64,000 nt of DNA from Cryptomeria japonica (lineage: Eukaryota; Streptophyta; Pinopsida; Cupressales; Cupressaceae), in the NCBI RefSeq assembly GCF_030272615.1, contig NC_081408.1:339356793-339420792 (forward strand), in the 5' to 3' direction. Both the position numbers and the translations under genes were made by a program. This document shows, one piece after another, positions 46,085-58,210 of the stretch. Under the pieces are notes generated by a model. That model made no database searches. It saw only the letters and a list, made by a program, of their open reading frames with translations, and was not told where the DNA came from. How positions within the stretch are numbered: the first letter of the stretch is position 1; each line of letters opens with the position of its first letter.

Positions 46085-47990
46085 CTAATACTAGTGCTAA
46101 GAATGGAAATGGTGATAGAAGTGTTCAAAATGAGGAAACATGAGGTGTTGTTCATCCTTCATCTTCACAGTCTCAAGCTGGGACAACAAGTAGCAATGCA
46201 CAAAGTAGTTCTAAGAATTCTCAATTAGGAGAAACAAATGCCTCTCCTTCTTCTAGTTTGCAGTTTGGGACAACATGTACTCATTCTTAAAAATGAATCA
46301 AAAGATGATCATGGTAAGACTACCTTTAAGACTCCTTCTAAGTTTGTGCAAATAAATCATCTCGTTGATCATATTTTACCTGAAAATAGGACTAGAGCTA
46401 CTAGAAGGAATGTTAATTACTGTGAAGATGAAGATGTTTCATTACTTTCTATGTTTGAACCTAAGTGTTTTGAAGAAGTATCTGAAGATAATTATTGGAT
46501 AAAAACCATGAAAGAAGAGGTTGAGTAGATTCAGAAGAGTGACACATGGGAGCTTGTGCCAAGACCCAAAGACAAGAATGTCATTGGCACGAAATGGGTC
46601 TATAGAAACAAATTGAATGAGGAAGGTCAAGTAGTTATAAATAAAGAACATTTAGTGTGTAAAGGGTATGCTCAAGTAGAAGGTGTATATTATGATGGGA
46701 CCTTTGCTCCTATAGCACGTTTTAAAGCTATTGGACTTTTTCTTTCTTTTGCTTCCTATAAAGGGTTTAGAGTGTTTCAAATGGAAGTTAAATCTGTTTT
46801 TCTTAATGGATATTTGAGTGAGGGAGTTTATGTTGAAGAACATGATGGATTTATTTTGACTAACAAACTTGATTATGTCTGTAAGCTAAAAAAGGCATTG
46901 AACAACCTTAAACAAGCTCCTCGTGCATGGTATGATAGGTTGGATAAGTACTTACAATAACAGGGATTTAGAAAAGGAATTGCAAACAACAAACTTTACA
47001 TGAAAGAGGAAGGTAAACACATGTTGATTGTTGTGGTTTATGTGGATGATCTAATCTTTAGTAGTGACTGTGTAGGTATGTGTAAAGAATTTGCAACCCA
47101 TATGAAGAAAGAATTTGAAATGTCTATGCTAGGAGAGCTATCTTTCTTCCTAGGTTCGCAAATACATCAAATAGACAAAGGTATATTTTTCTCTCAAACA
47201 AAGTATATAAGAAAGATGTTGAAAAGATTCAAAATGGAAGATTGTAATCCTATCAGTACTCCTATTATAATTGGATGTAAACTTTGCAAAGATGATGAAT
47301 CTCCTAATGTTAATCAAACTTATTATAGGTCTATGGTAGGCAATTTGCTTTATGTTACAACTACTAGGCTTGATATTATGCAGGAAGTTGGTTATGTTGC
47401 AAGGTTTTAAGCTACACCTAAAGACACTTATGTGCAAGCAATGAAGAGAATCTTTAAATATCTTAAGGGTATAATGCGTTTTGGTTTATGGTATCCTAAA
47501 TGTCAAGATTTTACATTAACTGCCTACACTAATGTAGATTGGGGAGGTTTAGTAGATGATAGAAAGAGCACGAGCAATTGTGTTTTCTTTGCTGGTGGTT
47601 GTTTTGTTTCTTGGCTTAGTAAAAAGGAGGCTTCTATTTCTTTATCCACAACTAAAGCTGAGTACATAGCAATTGTATCTTGTTGAACACAGGTTATTTG
47701 GATGAAACACACCTTGCAGGACTTTAAGGTTGAGTATGCCGAACCTATTTCTATTTTATGTGATAATACGAGTGTTATTGATATTTTGAAAAAATCCAGC
47801 CTTACACTCATGTACTAAAGATATTCCCATTAAATATCATTTTTTGTGGGAACAAGTTGCTAATCAGACTGTTAAGCTTAAATATGTTTCCTCTAAAGAA
47901 CGAGTTGTTGATATATTTATGAAGCCTCTATCAAAAGAGACATTTGAGTTTCTCAGGAAAAATCTTGGAGTGATATCACCCCATAATTGA
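46085..47990 (+). pseudogene. pol: copia A reverse transcriptase and RNase H
   Basis: After a Ser/Thr/Asn-rich linker the frame (46238-47690, stops only) reads DTWELVPRP, GTKWVYRNKLNEEG, FAPIARF, QMEVKSVFLNGYL, KQAPRAWYDR and VVYVDDLIF, where YVDD near 47037-47051 is the catalytic box. RNase H begins with AYTNVDWGG and WLSKKEASISLSTTKAEY. A frameshift in an A run near 47790 separates the final part (CDNTSV, then YVSSKERVVDIFMKPL in another frame). Stops include TAG 46526-46528, TAA near 46958 and TAA near 47408. Confidence 0.9.
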
Positions 47991-48153
47991 TTCACAGGTT
48001 GCACTTAGGGAGAGTTATTCACGATTCATTTCATGCCCCAGATCAGTTGTTTGTTTAATTTTATTTCAGTCATTGATGTCAAAGGGAGAGCAATGTGACA
48101 AGGGGGAGTTTCATGTTTTATATCGTTAATTGCTATCAGTGACAGGGGGAGAT
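47991..48153 (+). other. copia A 3' untranslated region and polypurine tract
   Basis: Contains CAAAGGGAGAGCAA and ends with GACAGGGGGAGAT (about 48141-48153) directly before the 3' LTR, the usual plus-strand priming site. Confidence 0.75.
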
Positions 48154-48361
48154 TGTTGTGTTATGTTGATGTCAATATGATAGTTAGTTCTATTTGGGAC
48201 AAATGGCTGCGTATTTTTAGTTGTCCTTAGGTTGAGTGTTATTTCCATTTGAGCCATCTGTTTGATATAATTTCTTGTCTCTAGTAGAAGGATTTGCAGA
48301 ATGTGCTGGCATTCAAATGGAATGATTTTTGGTTCTTGGTTGCACTGTTTTATCTCAGAAC
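48154..48361 (+). repeat. copia A 3' LTR, first part
   Basis: Starts TGTTGTGTTATG and matches 18207 onward. It is cut by copia B at the AGAAC target site (48357-48361) and resumes after 56028. Confidence 0.9.
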
Positions 48362-49863
48362 TGTTGGCATTATAACAGACAAGGAGAGATTGTTGGCATT
48401 TCGATAAGGATATTGAGAAGGTTGTTGATGATTATGGATATAACTGATCAAGGATGTTTACTGTCTTAATATTATTATTTTGTCATTGATGTCAAGAAAT
48501 TGATTTTCTAATTCAGTATGATGTTGCCATATCTTAAGAAGTATGTTTTGATGAGTATAAAGATTTTGGTAAAAGACACAGACAAAATGAGATGAATAAG
48601 GGGAGGAATAAGTTATTCAATGGGCAACTATTACTGAGTTAGACAATGATGAGATCATGATGTTTAGATTGTTTTGATATCCTACATATGTTGATTGATT
48701 GTAAGGTTAATACTATACTATGTTACCGAGCAAAGAACCTAGTCAGTAAACCCTAAGGTTATCGCTATCGGTTAATGAAGGTAGAATGTCTACTGAGTGA
48801 AGTTTAGTATTTACCGAGTTGCAACCGAGTAGTAATAGAATGCATTGAATGAATAAAAGCATTATTTAATGAAGGAAGCTGATGAGTTGGAACTGATTAA
48901 ATGATTGGTATGCCGTGAATGAAGTTTGTTAAAGAATCTATGGTAAAGGAAAATCGACAAGAAGATCTACAGCTCAGATTGAACCGCAATACCCTAGCAC
49001 AAGTTCCAAGAAATGTATGCAAGTTCCAAGGCGGGATAAAATGTTTTCAGATCGAAGGATACATTGAACCTAGTCAAAGATTGAAGATCTGATGGCTATG
49101 ATTGATCATGGGAAATGTGATCAAGGAGATTAAGCGGTTGGAAAATTGTTTATAAATAAGGAACTGTTGATAAACAATGTATGCGGGCAAGTGTATGCAC
49201 AAGGATGCTACATAGTGATTACCGAGCACAGAAGCTTGAAGACCTGTTTGAATAACAGAGTATAGAGCCCACCAGATGGACAAGATAAAGTTCTATGTCT
49301 AGATTGTATTGAACAAATAAGAATCTGCTTTAGCATTTTAGATGTGAAGTTGCAGATAGATTTTTATTACTTTTATTTTGTGAAGTGATAGAAAATCTCT
49401 TAACCAAGTGGACTTAACAGTCTTATTTGTAAAACCCTCTAGCAAGGTGACATTCTGATTGAGTGTTTGAAATCCATTAACAAGGTCACTTCTAACAAGG
49501 TGAAGATCCTAACAGATCTAAGGGAAATCCCTTAACCGGGTCACATAGCAATATGTTTGTAATCTTTAACAAGATTTGCTTTTAACCAAGCATACTCTAG
49601 AAGAGTATATTTCTTAGTGGGTCCGAAATCCCATAGTGGTTTTTCCCTATTTGGGTTTCCATGTTAAATCTGGTGTTATGAGTTTTATGATGTTTATATG
49701 CTTTTGAGTTTGCATGTTTAGCAGTTTTGGTTATATTAGTGAAGTATATGTTACTGAGGTTGAATCTGTTGTTTTTATGGAAGATTAAGGTTGTATGATT
49801 CACCCCCCCCTCTCATCTTATTAGCTTGGCATCTGTACTTAACATTGAGTATCAGACCTATCA
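48362..49863 (+). repeat. 5' LTR of copia B
   Basis: 1502 bp, matching 54496-56023. The first 50 bp contain a partial repeat of its own start: GAGATTGTTGGCATT recurs about 29 bp in. It ends with the C-rich ATTCACCCCCCCCTCTC segment and CTATCA. Confidence 0.94.
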
Positions 49864-49880
49864 ATTGGTATCAGAGCTTT
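49864..49880 (+). other. primer binding site of copia B
   Basis: ATTGGTATCAGAGCTTT directly after the LTR matches the initiator-tRNA-Met primer site. Confidence 0.88.
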
Positions 49881-49927
49881 GGACTCCAGAAGAAAAGTTT
49901 AAAGGTACTTGAGGCAAAGATCCAAAG

Positions 49928-52900
49928 ATGTATAAGAGGGATGCACCGAAGCAGAACAAGTCAAGTTTATCTACATGGTAGAAAAGGATGAAGCTGCACC
50001 TATTAGGAGTTGGAGAATATGTTGTATATTATCTGGAGAATGATTTCATTACACCAAGCACCTATCCATTGACAATGGAAGAGATAAAAGTAAAGCAAGA
50101 ACATATCCAAGCAATGATTGAAATAACATCTGCATTGACCAACTCAAAGTTTAATGATCTAGAAGGCTGCAATGATGCAAAGGCAATGTGTGACAAGCTC
50201 ATATTTGTGTATGTCGGAGATGAACATGTTCAAAGAGAAAAAGTGGATAGTCTAAGAGGACAACTTGAATCTATGAGGATGAATGAAGGTGAGAACATAA
50301 CCCAGTACAGTACAAGACTAAAGGAGATTGTCAATCAAATCAAAGGAGCAGGTGGAACTATTGAAGAAAAGGATATAACAAGTAAGTTGTTAAGAATCCT
50401 TCTACCAGCTTATGCAATCTGAGTCTCTGCAATCAATGAATTGAGGTCTGTACCCAATATGCCAGTTTCTTTAGATGATACTGTTGGTAAGCTACATGCA
50501 TTTGAGTTAAGTAACTTTGATAACAGTGGGTCATCAGTAAATAAAGTTGAATCTCCATTTAGTTCTTTTCATATTGGTGAATCTGCTGATTACAATGATA
50601 GAATGAGTAAGTACACTAAAGGGGATCACAGTGGAGCAAGTGAAAGATTTCACAAGAACATGGAAGAAGTACACAAACTATATGAGGAAATCAGAAAGGA
50701 AGAAGAGTTTGAAGCATTATTAGCCAGAAGGTTACCGAGAGGCAAAGGTAAGTATAAAGGAAAACTACCTTTGAAATGTTTCAATTGTGATAAGATCGGA
50801 CATATGGCTTCAAACTGTCTTGACAAAGAATCTACTGAAAAGAGAGATTACCGAGATGATAGATAGAAAGATAATCATTACAGAGGACACCAAGACTTCA
50901 GAAGAAGAGATAGAAAGTCATGCTTAATAGCTGATGAGAAATCCAATGATGATAAATCAGATGAAACTGATACAGAGGAAGTAGTTTATGTGGCTATCAA
51001 AGATGGATCAGATGAAGAAAGGTATGAAGAAAAAGCCCTAATATCTCACATAAATACTAATGATTCTTGGATCATAGATAGTGGATGCTCACATCATATG
51101 ACAGGTGATAAACACAAGTTTGTTATGTTAGAAGATTATGATGGAGGTTATGTAAGATTTGGTAATGATGCACCATGTCTGGTAAAAGGTAAAGGATCTA
51201 TAACACTTCTTGACAATGCAAGATGCAATGATGTTTATTGGGTTGAAGGATTGAAATACAATTTGTTGAGTGTAGCATAGCTAAACAATACAGGTTACTG
51301 AATAGAATTTCAGAAAGGATTTGTCAAAGTTCATGACAAGCATGGAAAGTTAGCTGCTACCGGGACACAAACAAAAGGCAACACATTTCACCTTGACTCA
51401 ACTTGGAACAAGTGTCTATATGCAAAGATAGATGATACCTGGTTATGGTATAAAAGGTTTTTTCATGTAAATTTTGATAATATGATCAAAATAAGCAATA
51501 AGCACCGAGTAAGAGGTCTACCGAGTCTTGAGAAACCTGAGAATGCTATGTGCCGAGGATGCCAGATGGGTAAAATGACAAGATCAAGCTTTACAAGTAA
51601 GTCCTACACTTCTAAGGGAATTTTAGATCTTGTGCACACTGATCTTTGTGGTCCTATGAAAGTTCAAAGTTATTATGGTGATAAATATTTCATATTATTT
51701 GTGGATGATTACTCAAGGATGATGTTAGTAATGTTTTTAAAAGAAAAATTAGAAGCTTTTCAAATGTTTAAATGGCACAAGGCAAGAGTTGAAATTGAAA
51801 CAGGAAGACAACTGAAATGTATTAGATCAGATAGAGGAGGAGAGTTCACATCTGATGAGTTCAACTTATTCTACAATGATCATGGTATAGAAAGACAAGT
51901 CTTTGCACCGAGAACTCCACAGCAAAATGGGATAGTTGAGAGGAGAAACAAATCTATTGTGGATTGTGCCAGAACCCTGATGATTGAAAAGAAAGTGCCA
52001 CAAACATTTTGGAGAGAAGCAATAAGCACAACAGTTTACACCCTGAACCGAGTACAACTGAAGAAAGGAACTTTAAAGACACCATATGAAATTTGGTATG
52101 ACAAGAAACCTAATGTAAGTTACTTCAAAATCTTTGGAAGTAGATGCTATGTACACAAATATGATAGAAATGGAAAGTTTGATCAGAAAAGTGAAGAAGG
52201 AACATTTCTAGATTATTCTTCTAGAAGCAAAGCATTTAAATGTCTGATCAAATCATCTAACAAAATAGTAGAAAGTGCAAATGTGAAAATTGATGAATTT
52301 GCAGAAAAAAATGATGAAGGAAACTCCAAAGAACCAGATGATTATGATGAATTTGTCTATGTTCAACCGACAAGTCTTATTGAGAGAACTGCAGAAGAAA
52401 ATGAAGAGAATATCCAGTTACCGAGTGATGAAGAAGATCATACAGAGTCTATCAAGCCTGTATTAGCCAAGTATGTCAAAAGACATCATGCATCAAGTCA
52501 GATTATAGGAGATAAGGATGATCTAGTGATGACAAGGAACAAACTGAGACATAACACATGTCTGATATCTAAATTTGAACCGAGAATAGTGAAAGAGGCA
52601 TTCAACAGTGAAGATTGGATAAATGCTATGACATAAGAGATTGATCAAATCAAGCAGAATGACACATGGACACTGGTCCCAAGATGGAAGGACAAAAATG
52701 TAATCGGTACAAAGTGGATTTTCAGAAGCAAGCTGAATGAAAAAGGTGAGGTCATTCGAAATAAAGCAAGACTAGTTTACAAAGGTTATGCCCAAGAAGA
52801 AGGAATTGATTATGGTGAGACTTTTGCACCTGTAACTAGACTTGAAGGAGTAAGAACATTGTTGGCATATGCTGCTTTCAAAAATTTCAAGGTATATCAA

Positions 52901-54109
52901 ATGAATGTCAAATCTACATTTCTGAATGGTATATTAGAAGAAGTTTTTATTGAACAACTTGAAGGATTTGTTGAAGACAAGAATAAAGATCAGGTATGTA
53001 AATTGAACAAAGCTTTATATGGTTTGGAACAAGCACCTAGAGCATGGTATGAAAGATTGCACTCTTATTTAATCAAGATTGGTTTTATAAGAACAAGTGA
53101 AAACAACAATATGTACATGAAGAATGATAAAAATGGAATACTGATCTCAACTATATTTGTTGATGATATTATATTTTGTGGAAATGACTCTCTATACAAG
53201 AACTTTGGAAATGAAATGAGCAAAGAATTTGAGATGTCATTAATCGGTGAGATAAAGTATTTTATAGGTTTACAAATACTGCAAATGAAAGATGAGATTT
53301 TCATTACTCAATCCAAGTACATAAAGGAAATCTTGAAGAAATTTGGAATGGAGGATTCAAAACCAGTAAGTACTCCTATGACTACCAACTGTAAATTATC
53401 AAAGAATGACGAATCTGCATTTGTTGATGAGACACTTTACCGATACATGATTGGAAAACTACAATATGTTGTTCACAATAGGCCAGATATAGCACATGCA
53501 GTAGGTATAGTTGTAAGATTCTCTGCAGATCCTAAGGAAACACACATGACAGCAATTAAGAGAATTTTTAGATACTTGAAAGGCACTGAGGATTATGGCT
53601 TAGTATATTAGAAAGGAAATGACTTTGATTTAAAAGTTTATACTGATGCTGATTGGGCAGGCAACATTGATGACAGAAAAAGCACAAGTGGAGGAGCTTT
53701 CTTTTTAGGAGAAAGACTAGTGAGTTGGCTTAGCAAGAAACAAGGATGTGTTTCACAGTCAACAGTAGAAGCTGAATATGTTGCTGCAGCATTGAATTGT
53801 ACCAATATAGCATGGATCAAACAATTGTTGGAAGGTATAAATGAAAAAGTTACCGAGCCAGTAACTATATTCTGTGACAATACTAGTGCCATTAACATTT
53901 CAAAGAATCCTGTTATGCACTCTAAGACAAAGCACATCTCTATCAAATATCATTATCTTAGAGAAGAAGCTCAAGAGAAGAAAGTGGTGTTGGAGTATGT
54001 TAGCACAAAGGAACAAATAGCAGATATCTTTACCAAGCCACTACCAAGGGACACTTTTGAGTATCTCAGAAGTAAGTTAGGGGTCCTACCCCTATCTTCC
54101 ATTCACTGA
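49928..54109 (+). pseudogene. gag-pol: copia B gag-pol, one frame with seven stops
   Basis: ATG 49928 opens a frame that runs to TGA 54107-54109. Gag: MKLHLLGVGEY, capsid-like part with YSTRLKEIVNQIK, CCHC knuckle CFNCDKIGHMASNC near 50776-50817. Protease: WIIDSGCSHHMTGD near 51068. Integrase from about 51440: LVHTDLCGP, SDRGGEF, PQQNGIVERRN (core D, D, E). Reverse transcriptase from about 52660: GTKWIFRSKLNEKG, NVKSTFLNGIL, EQAPRAWYERL and FVDD near 53158. RNase H from 53640: YTDADWAG, STVEAEYVA, FCDNTSAI. In-frame stops at 49979, 50420, 50864, 51278, 51299, 52634 and 53609. Several fall where one C-to-T or G-to-A change would explain them. The pre-integrase LGH motif reads FFH. Confidence 0.93.
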
Positions 54110-54495
54110 CTGAATTCGGTGAATGCATCAATTCGATGAATCTACAAAATATCTTTTAGGAGTTGATGTTGATTTACACACTTTAGGATGCTTTCTAAAG
54201 GTGTACTGGAAATAATATAGGGAACAAAAATTGAAGACAAAATGCTCCGACCAAGACTAAGTTGACACATAACAGCAGGAAATCACTTCATATAGGAAGA
54301 AATTATGTTTTAATTCTTTACTTTTTGGCATTGTTGTCAAAGGGGGAAAAGAATGAAGAAAAGAGGAGAAGACTAATGTATAGGGGAGAAGACTGATGAC
54401 AAGGGGAGAGAATTTCAGCATTTCAAAATATCACAGCAATCCGAATCAGTTAGGTCAAATCAATTGGTTTTGCCATCAATGCCAAAGGGGGAGAT
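54110..54495 (+). other. copia B 3' untranslated region and polypurine tract
   Basis: Non-coding. GTCAAAGGGGGAAAAG occurs near 54337 and CAAAGGGGGAGAT at 54483-54495, the latter directly before the 3' LTR, so it is the likely polypurine tract. The former may be a second, central-type purine tract. Confidence 0.75.
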
Positions 54496-56023
54496 TGTTG
54501 GCATTATAACAGACAAGGAGAGATTGTTGGCATTTCAATAAGGATATTGAGAAGGTTGTTGATGATTATGGATATAACTGATCAAGGATGTTTACTGTCT
54601 TAATATTATTATTTTGTCATTGATGTCAAGAAATTGATTTTCTAATTCAGTATGATGTTGCCATATCTTAAGAAGTATGATTTGATGAGTATAAAGATGT
54701 CGGTAAGAGACACAGACAGAATGAGATGAATAAGGGGAGGAATAAGTTATTCAATGGGCAACTATTACCAAGTTAGACAATGATGAGATCATGATGTTTA
54801 GATTGTTTTGATATCCTACATATGTTGATTGATTGTATGGTTAATACTATACTATGTTACCGAGCAAAGAACCTAGTCGGTAAACCCTAAGGAACCTAGT
54901 TGGTAAACCCTAAGGTTATCGCTATCGGTTAATGAAGGCAGAATGTCTACCGAGTGAAGTTTAGTATTTGCCGAGTTGCAACCGAGTAGTAACAGAATGC
55001 ATTGAATGAATAAAAACATTATTTAATGAAGGAAGCTGATGAGCTGGAACTGATTAAATGATTGGTATGCCGTGAATGAAGTTTGTTAAAGAATCTATGG
55101 TAAAGGAAAATCAGTAGGAAGATCTACAACTCAGATTGAACCGCAATACCCTAGCACAAGTTCCAAGAAATGTATGCAAGTTCCAAGGCGGGGTAAAACA
55201 TTTTCAGGTCAAAGGATACATTGAACCTAGTCAAAGATTGAAGATCTGATGGCTATGATTGATCATGGGAAATGTGATCAAGGAGATTAAGTGGTTGGCA
55301 AATTGTTTATAAATAACGAACTGTTGATAAACAATGTATGGGGGCAAGTGTATGCACAGGGATGCTACATAGTGATTAACGAGCACAAAAGCTTGAAGAC
55401 CTATTTGAATAATAGAGTATAGAGCCCAGCAGATGGACAAGATAAAGTTCTATGTCTAGATTGTATTGAGCAAATAAGAATCTACTTTAGCATTTTAAAT
55501 GTGAAGTTGCAGATATATTTTTATTATTGTTATTTTGTGAAGTGAAAGAAAATCTCTTAACCAAGTGGACTTAACAATCTTATTTGTAAAACCCTCTAGC
55601 AAGGTGACATTCTGATTGAGTGTTTGAAATCCTTTAACAAGGTCACTTCTAACAAGGTGAAGATCCTAACAGATCTGAGGGAAATCCCTTAACGGGGTCA
55701 CATCTAGCAATGTGTTTGTAATCTTTAACATGATTCGCTTTTAACTGAGCATACTCTAGAAGAGTATATTTCTTAGTGGGTCCGAAATCCCACAGTGGCT
55801 TTTCCCTATTTGGGTTTCCACGTTAAATATAGTGTTATGAGTTTTATGATATTTATATGCTTTTGAGTTTGCATGTTTAGCAGTTTTGGTTATATTACTG
55901 AAGTATATGTTATCGAGGTTGAATCTGTTGTTTTTATGGAAGATTAAGGTTGTATGATTCACCCCCCCCCTCTCATCTTATTAGCTTGGCATCTATACTT
56001 AACATTAAGTATCAGATCTATCA
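54496..56023 (+). repeat. 3' LTR of copia B
   Basis: 1528 bp. Differs from the 5' LTR by scattered substitutions and by a short tandem duplication near 54870-54910 (GGAACCTAGT and GGTAAACCCTAA twice). Confidence 0.94.
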
Positions 56024-57404
56024 AGAACATACCAGTTTTTTATAATGATATGAGTTATTCTTGTGTGTTGTAGCATTATATTTTCTCCAACCTTTCAGGG
56101 AATCTTTTCTTAATAATGTATATCTCGAATTTAGGTGATTCACACAATTTAGATAGTAGGTGTTTCTCTGGAAATGCTTGAGTGCCTTGTATTGCATGAG
56201 TATGTTGTTTTTTATCCATTCACTTACTCAACCAGAAGCATTTTTTTATGAGAAAGTCTGGTCAGTGTATGTGTTTTAATGGTGATATACAAAAATGCAT
56301 TTGGATGTATCAAGCATTTTTTATCGAACTCTATGTTTTTGAAATATGGAGTGTATGTGTTTCAATGTGTTGTCATATGACAATAAAAGAAACGATTATT
56401 GATAGTCTATGTTTTTTAACTTTGGATGGGCATTTCTTTTTGGAGGTGGTTTTTGAACTATCTTCATATGCTTTGTCAGTATTGTCTAGATATTCTCGAG
56501 TAGATACAAATACATTAACTGAGTGTAACTATAGTTGCATGACTACCTTTTTTTTATGAGAGGGATTAAAGGTTTAGAAAGATTAAAAAATGGTATTCTG
56601 TGTGTGTAGCATATTAACTATGAAAGCTTGTATTCATTTTGAAGCGAGATTGTCCCTATGCAAAAATGATAATGTTTGATTTTTATTTTATCTTTTAAAT
56701 ATGGGAAATGCGATAGGGTGTAAGTGAAGTGTGTTTCAAACTAAGTGAGTTTGATATTTAAAAAAAAAAATCTAGATGCAGTCCATGTTGTGATTAAGGA
56801 TGTATTTGAAAATATTTTATTAAGGGGTGTGAGTTGAATACAACATAAGGAGTATGTGGTTTGGATTAAGTAGTTTTTGGCTGTGAAGTATTTTTTGCAA
56901 TTTTGCAAGCTAAACCAGAGTGTATTCTGTGCAGAAATGATTATCTTTAATTGAAGTTGTAGGTTGGGTTTTGAAAATTTCAGATGAATTCAGGTTCAAC
57001 ATAACTATGTGTTTATTGTTTGGAACTATGAAGAAGCTTTAGTCTCTAGCAGTATACATATACTGTTTCAAATCTACAACACAATTTGAAGGGTTGTAAA
57101 AGTTGATTTAGCATGTGGCAACTCTTTATGTGTATTATCTGGTCTTTTGTCCTTTGAAATCTCAGAAATCTCAAGGTTGGTGCCTCTCTTGTATAGAGTC
57201 AAAGATCTTTTGTAATCTCAGGTTGGATCCCTTTCTTTTATTGAAATATCTCAAAGCCCTAGTTTTTTACCTCAAAGGGTTTTCCACATGATATTTTTTG
57301 TGTCTTGACCTTTATGTGCTTAAGTCCTTTCTTTCGTTAATATATTAAAAAAATTGTAAACTACCGATTCATCCCCCCTCTCAATTCTTTTTATTTTTTT
57401 TTCA
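56024..57404 (+). repeat. copia A 3' LTR, second part
   Basis: Begins with the second AGAAC copy and continues the LTR interrupted at 48361. It ends with GATTCATCCCCCCTCTC, a T run and CA at 57404, followed by the target duplication TCACC. Confidence 0.9.
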
Positions 57405-58210
57405 TCACCTTCTTTGCGGATGAGTTTTATAACTCTATTATTAATACTTTTTCCCAAAGAGCCCTTATCTATAGCCTCTTTATGTAGTTGGACTAGGTCC
57501 TCTCCTATCCACTCACTGTTCCTCTTGTAGAATTCAATTGGTAACCCATCAAGAGCGGGTTCTTTGTCATTCTTAAGAGCATGTATTGCATTATTAATTT
57601 CATCAACATATAACTCTCTATCCAACTTACTTGCATCCTCCTCACTACCTTTTGTAGGGATGATGTTTCTCACTAACTTCCTGGCATCCTCCTTACTCAG
57701 CCTTAGGTCTTCTAATGTAAATATTTTTTGATAAAACTGAGTAAAAGCCTATAGAATACAACCCTGATCTGTGATATTGGTCCCATTTTCATAAATTTTG
57801 TCTATTCTATCTCTGGCTTCTTTGGCCTCGAGGATTTGGAAGAAGAAATTCGACCCTTTATCACCAAATTCCAACCAGTTAAACCTTGCTTTGGTTTTAG
57901 CTCCCTACATTTTAACATTTTGGATCTTCCTCAATTCATCTTTCACAGTTCTGAGATTCACAACTCCCTCAATGCTACTAGGATGAGACTGAAGAACATC
58001 TTCAGCCTCTACAAGATTATCATGAATTTCAATCTCTCTCCTTCTGAAATCTTTCACTAATTTATTACCAACTATCTGAAACAAAACCTTTCAAGTTTTC
58101 ATATTATGGTTCCATCTCTCAATAGAACTCTTCAGCTTGGGGCTCCATGAATTAAATTACCTAATGATGTAGGAGGAATATACACTATCAATATCATCTA
58201 ACAATCTTGT
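57405..58210 (-). pseudogene. L1-type LINE ORF2, end of linker and RT fingers (piece 1)
   Basis: On the minus strand: ARFNWLEFGDKGSNFFFQ, IENGT-like linker sequence, INNAIHALKNDKEPALDG, LPIEFYKR and NNRVIKLIRKEGD, the standard start of plant L1 reverse transcriptase. It is cut at 57405 by copia A and continues at 18206. One TAG (near 57907) and several stops upstream of 58080 break it. The endonuclease half is missing because the second Ty3 element begins at 58211. Confidence 0.88.

Larger units (their letters stand above)
48362..56023 (+). mobile_element. Ty1/copia retrotransposon B, full-length
   Basis: Exact target duplication AGAAC (48357-48361, 56024-56028), two LTRs of 1.50 and 1.53 kb beginning TGTTGGCATT and ending CTATCA, an intact primer site, gag to RNase H in one frame, and a polypurine tract. 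It lies in the 3' LTR of copia A and so is younger than it. Only nonsense changes and no frameshift interrupt the coding frame. Confidence 0.95.
18207..57404 (+). mobile_element. Ty1/copia retrotransposon A, host of five nested insertions
   Basis: The outer copia element lies on the plus strand inside LINE reverse transcriptase. Target duplications TCGCC (18202-18206) and TCACC (57405-57409) differ by one base, and the LINE frame rejoins when the element is removed. Its own sequence is 18207-19765, 37428-38433, 41853-44098, 45013-45153, 46085-48361 and 56029-57404, plus single TSD copies. The order LTR, gag, protease, integrase, reverse transcriptase, RNase H, LTR is that of Ty1/copia. All coding parts are broken. 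The 5' LTR starts TATTGTG where the 3' LTR has TGTTGTG, so the terminal TG is mutated. Confidence 0.9.
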
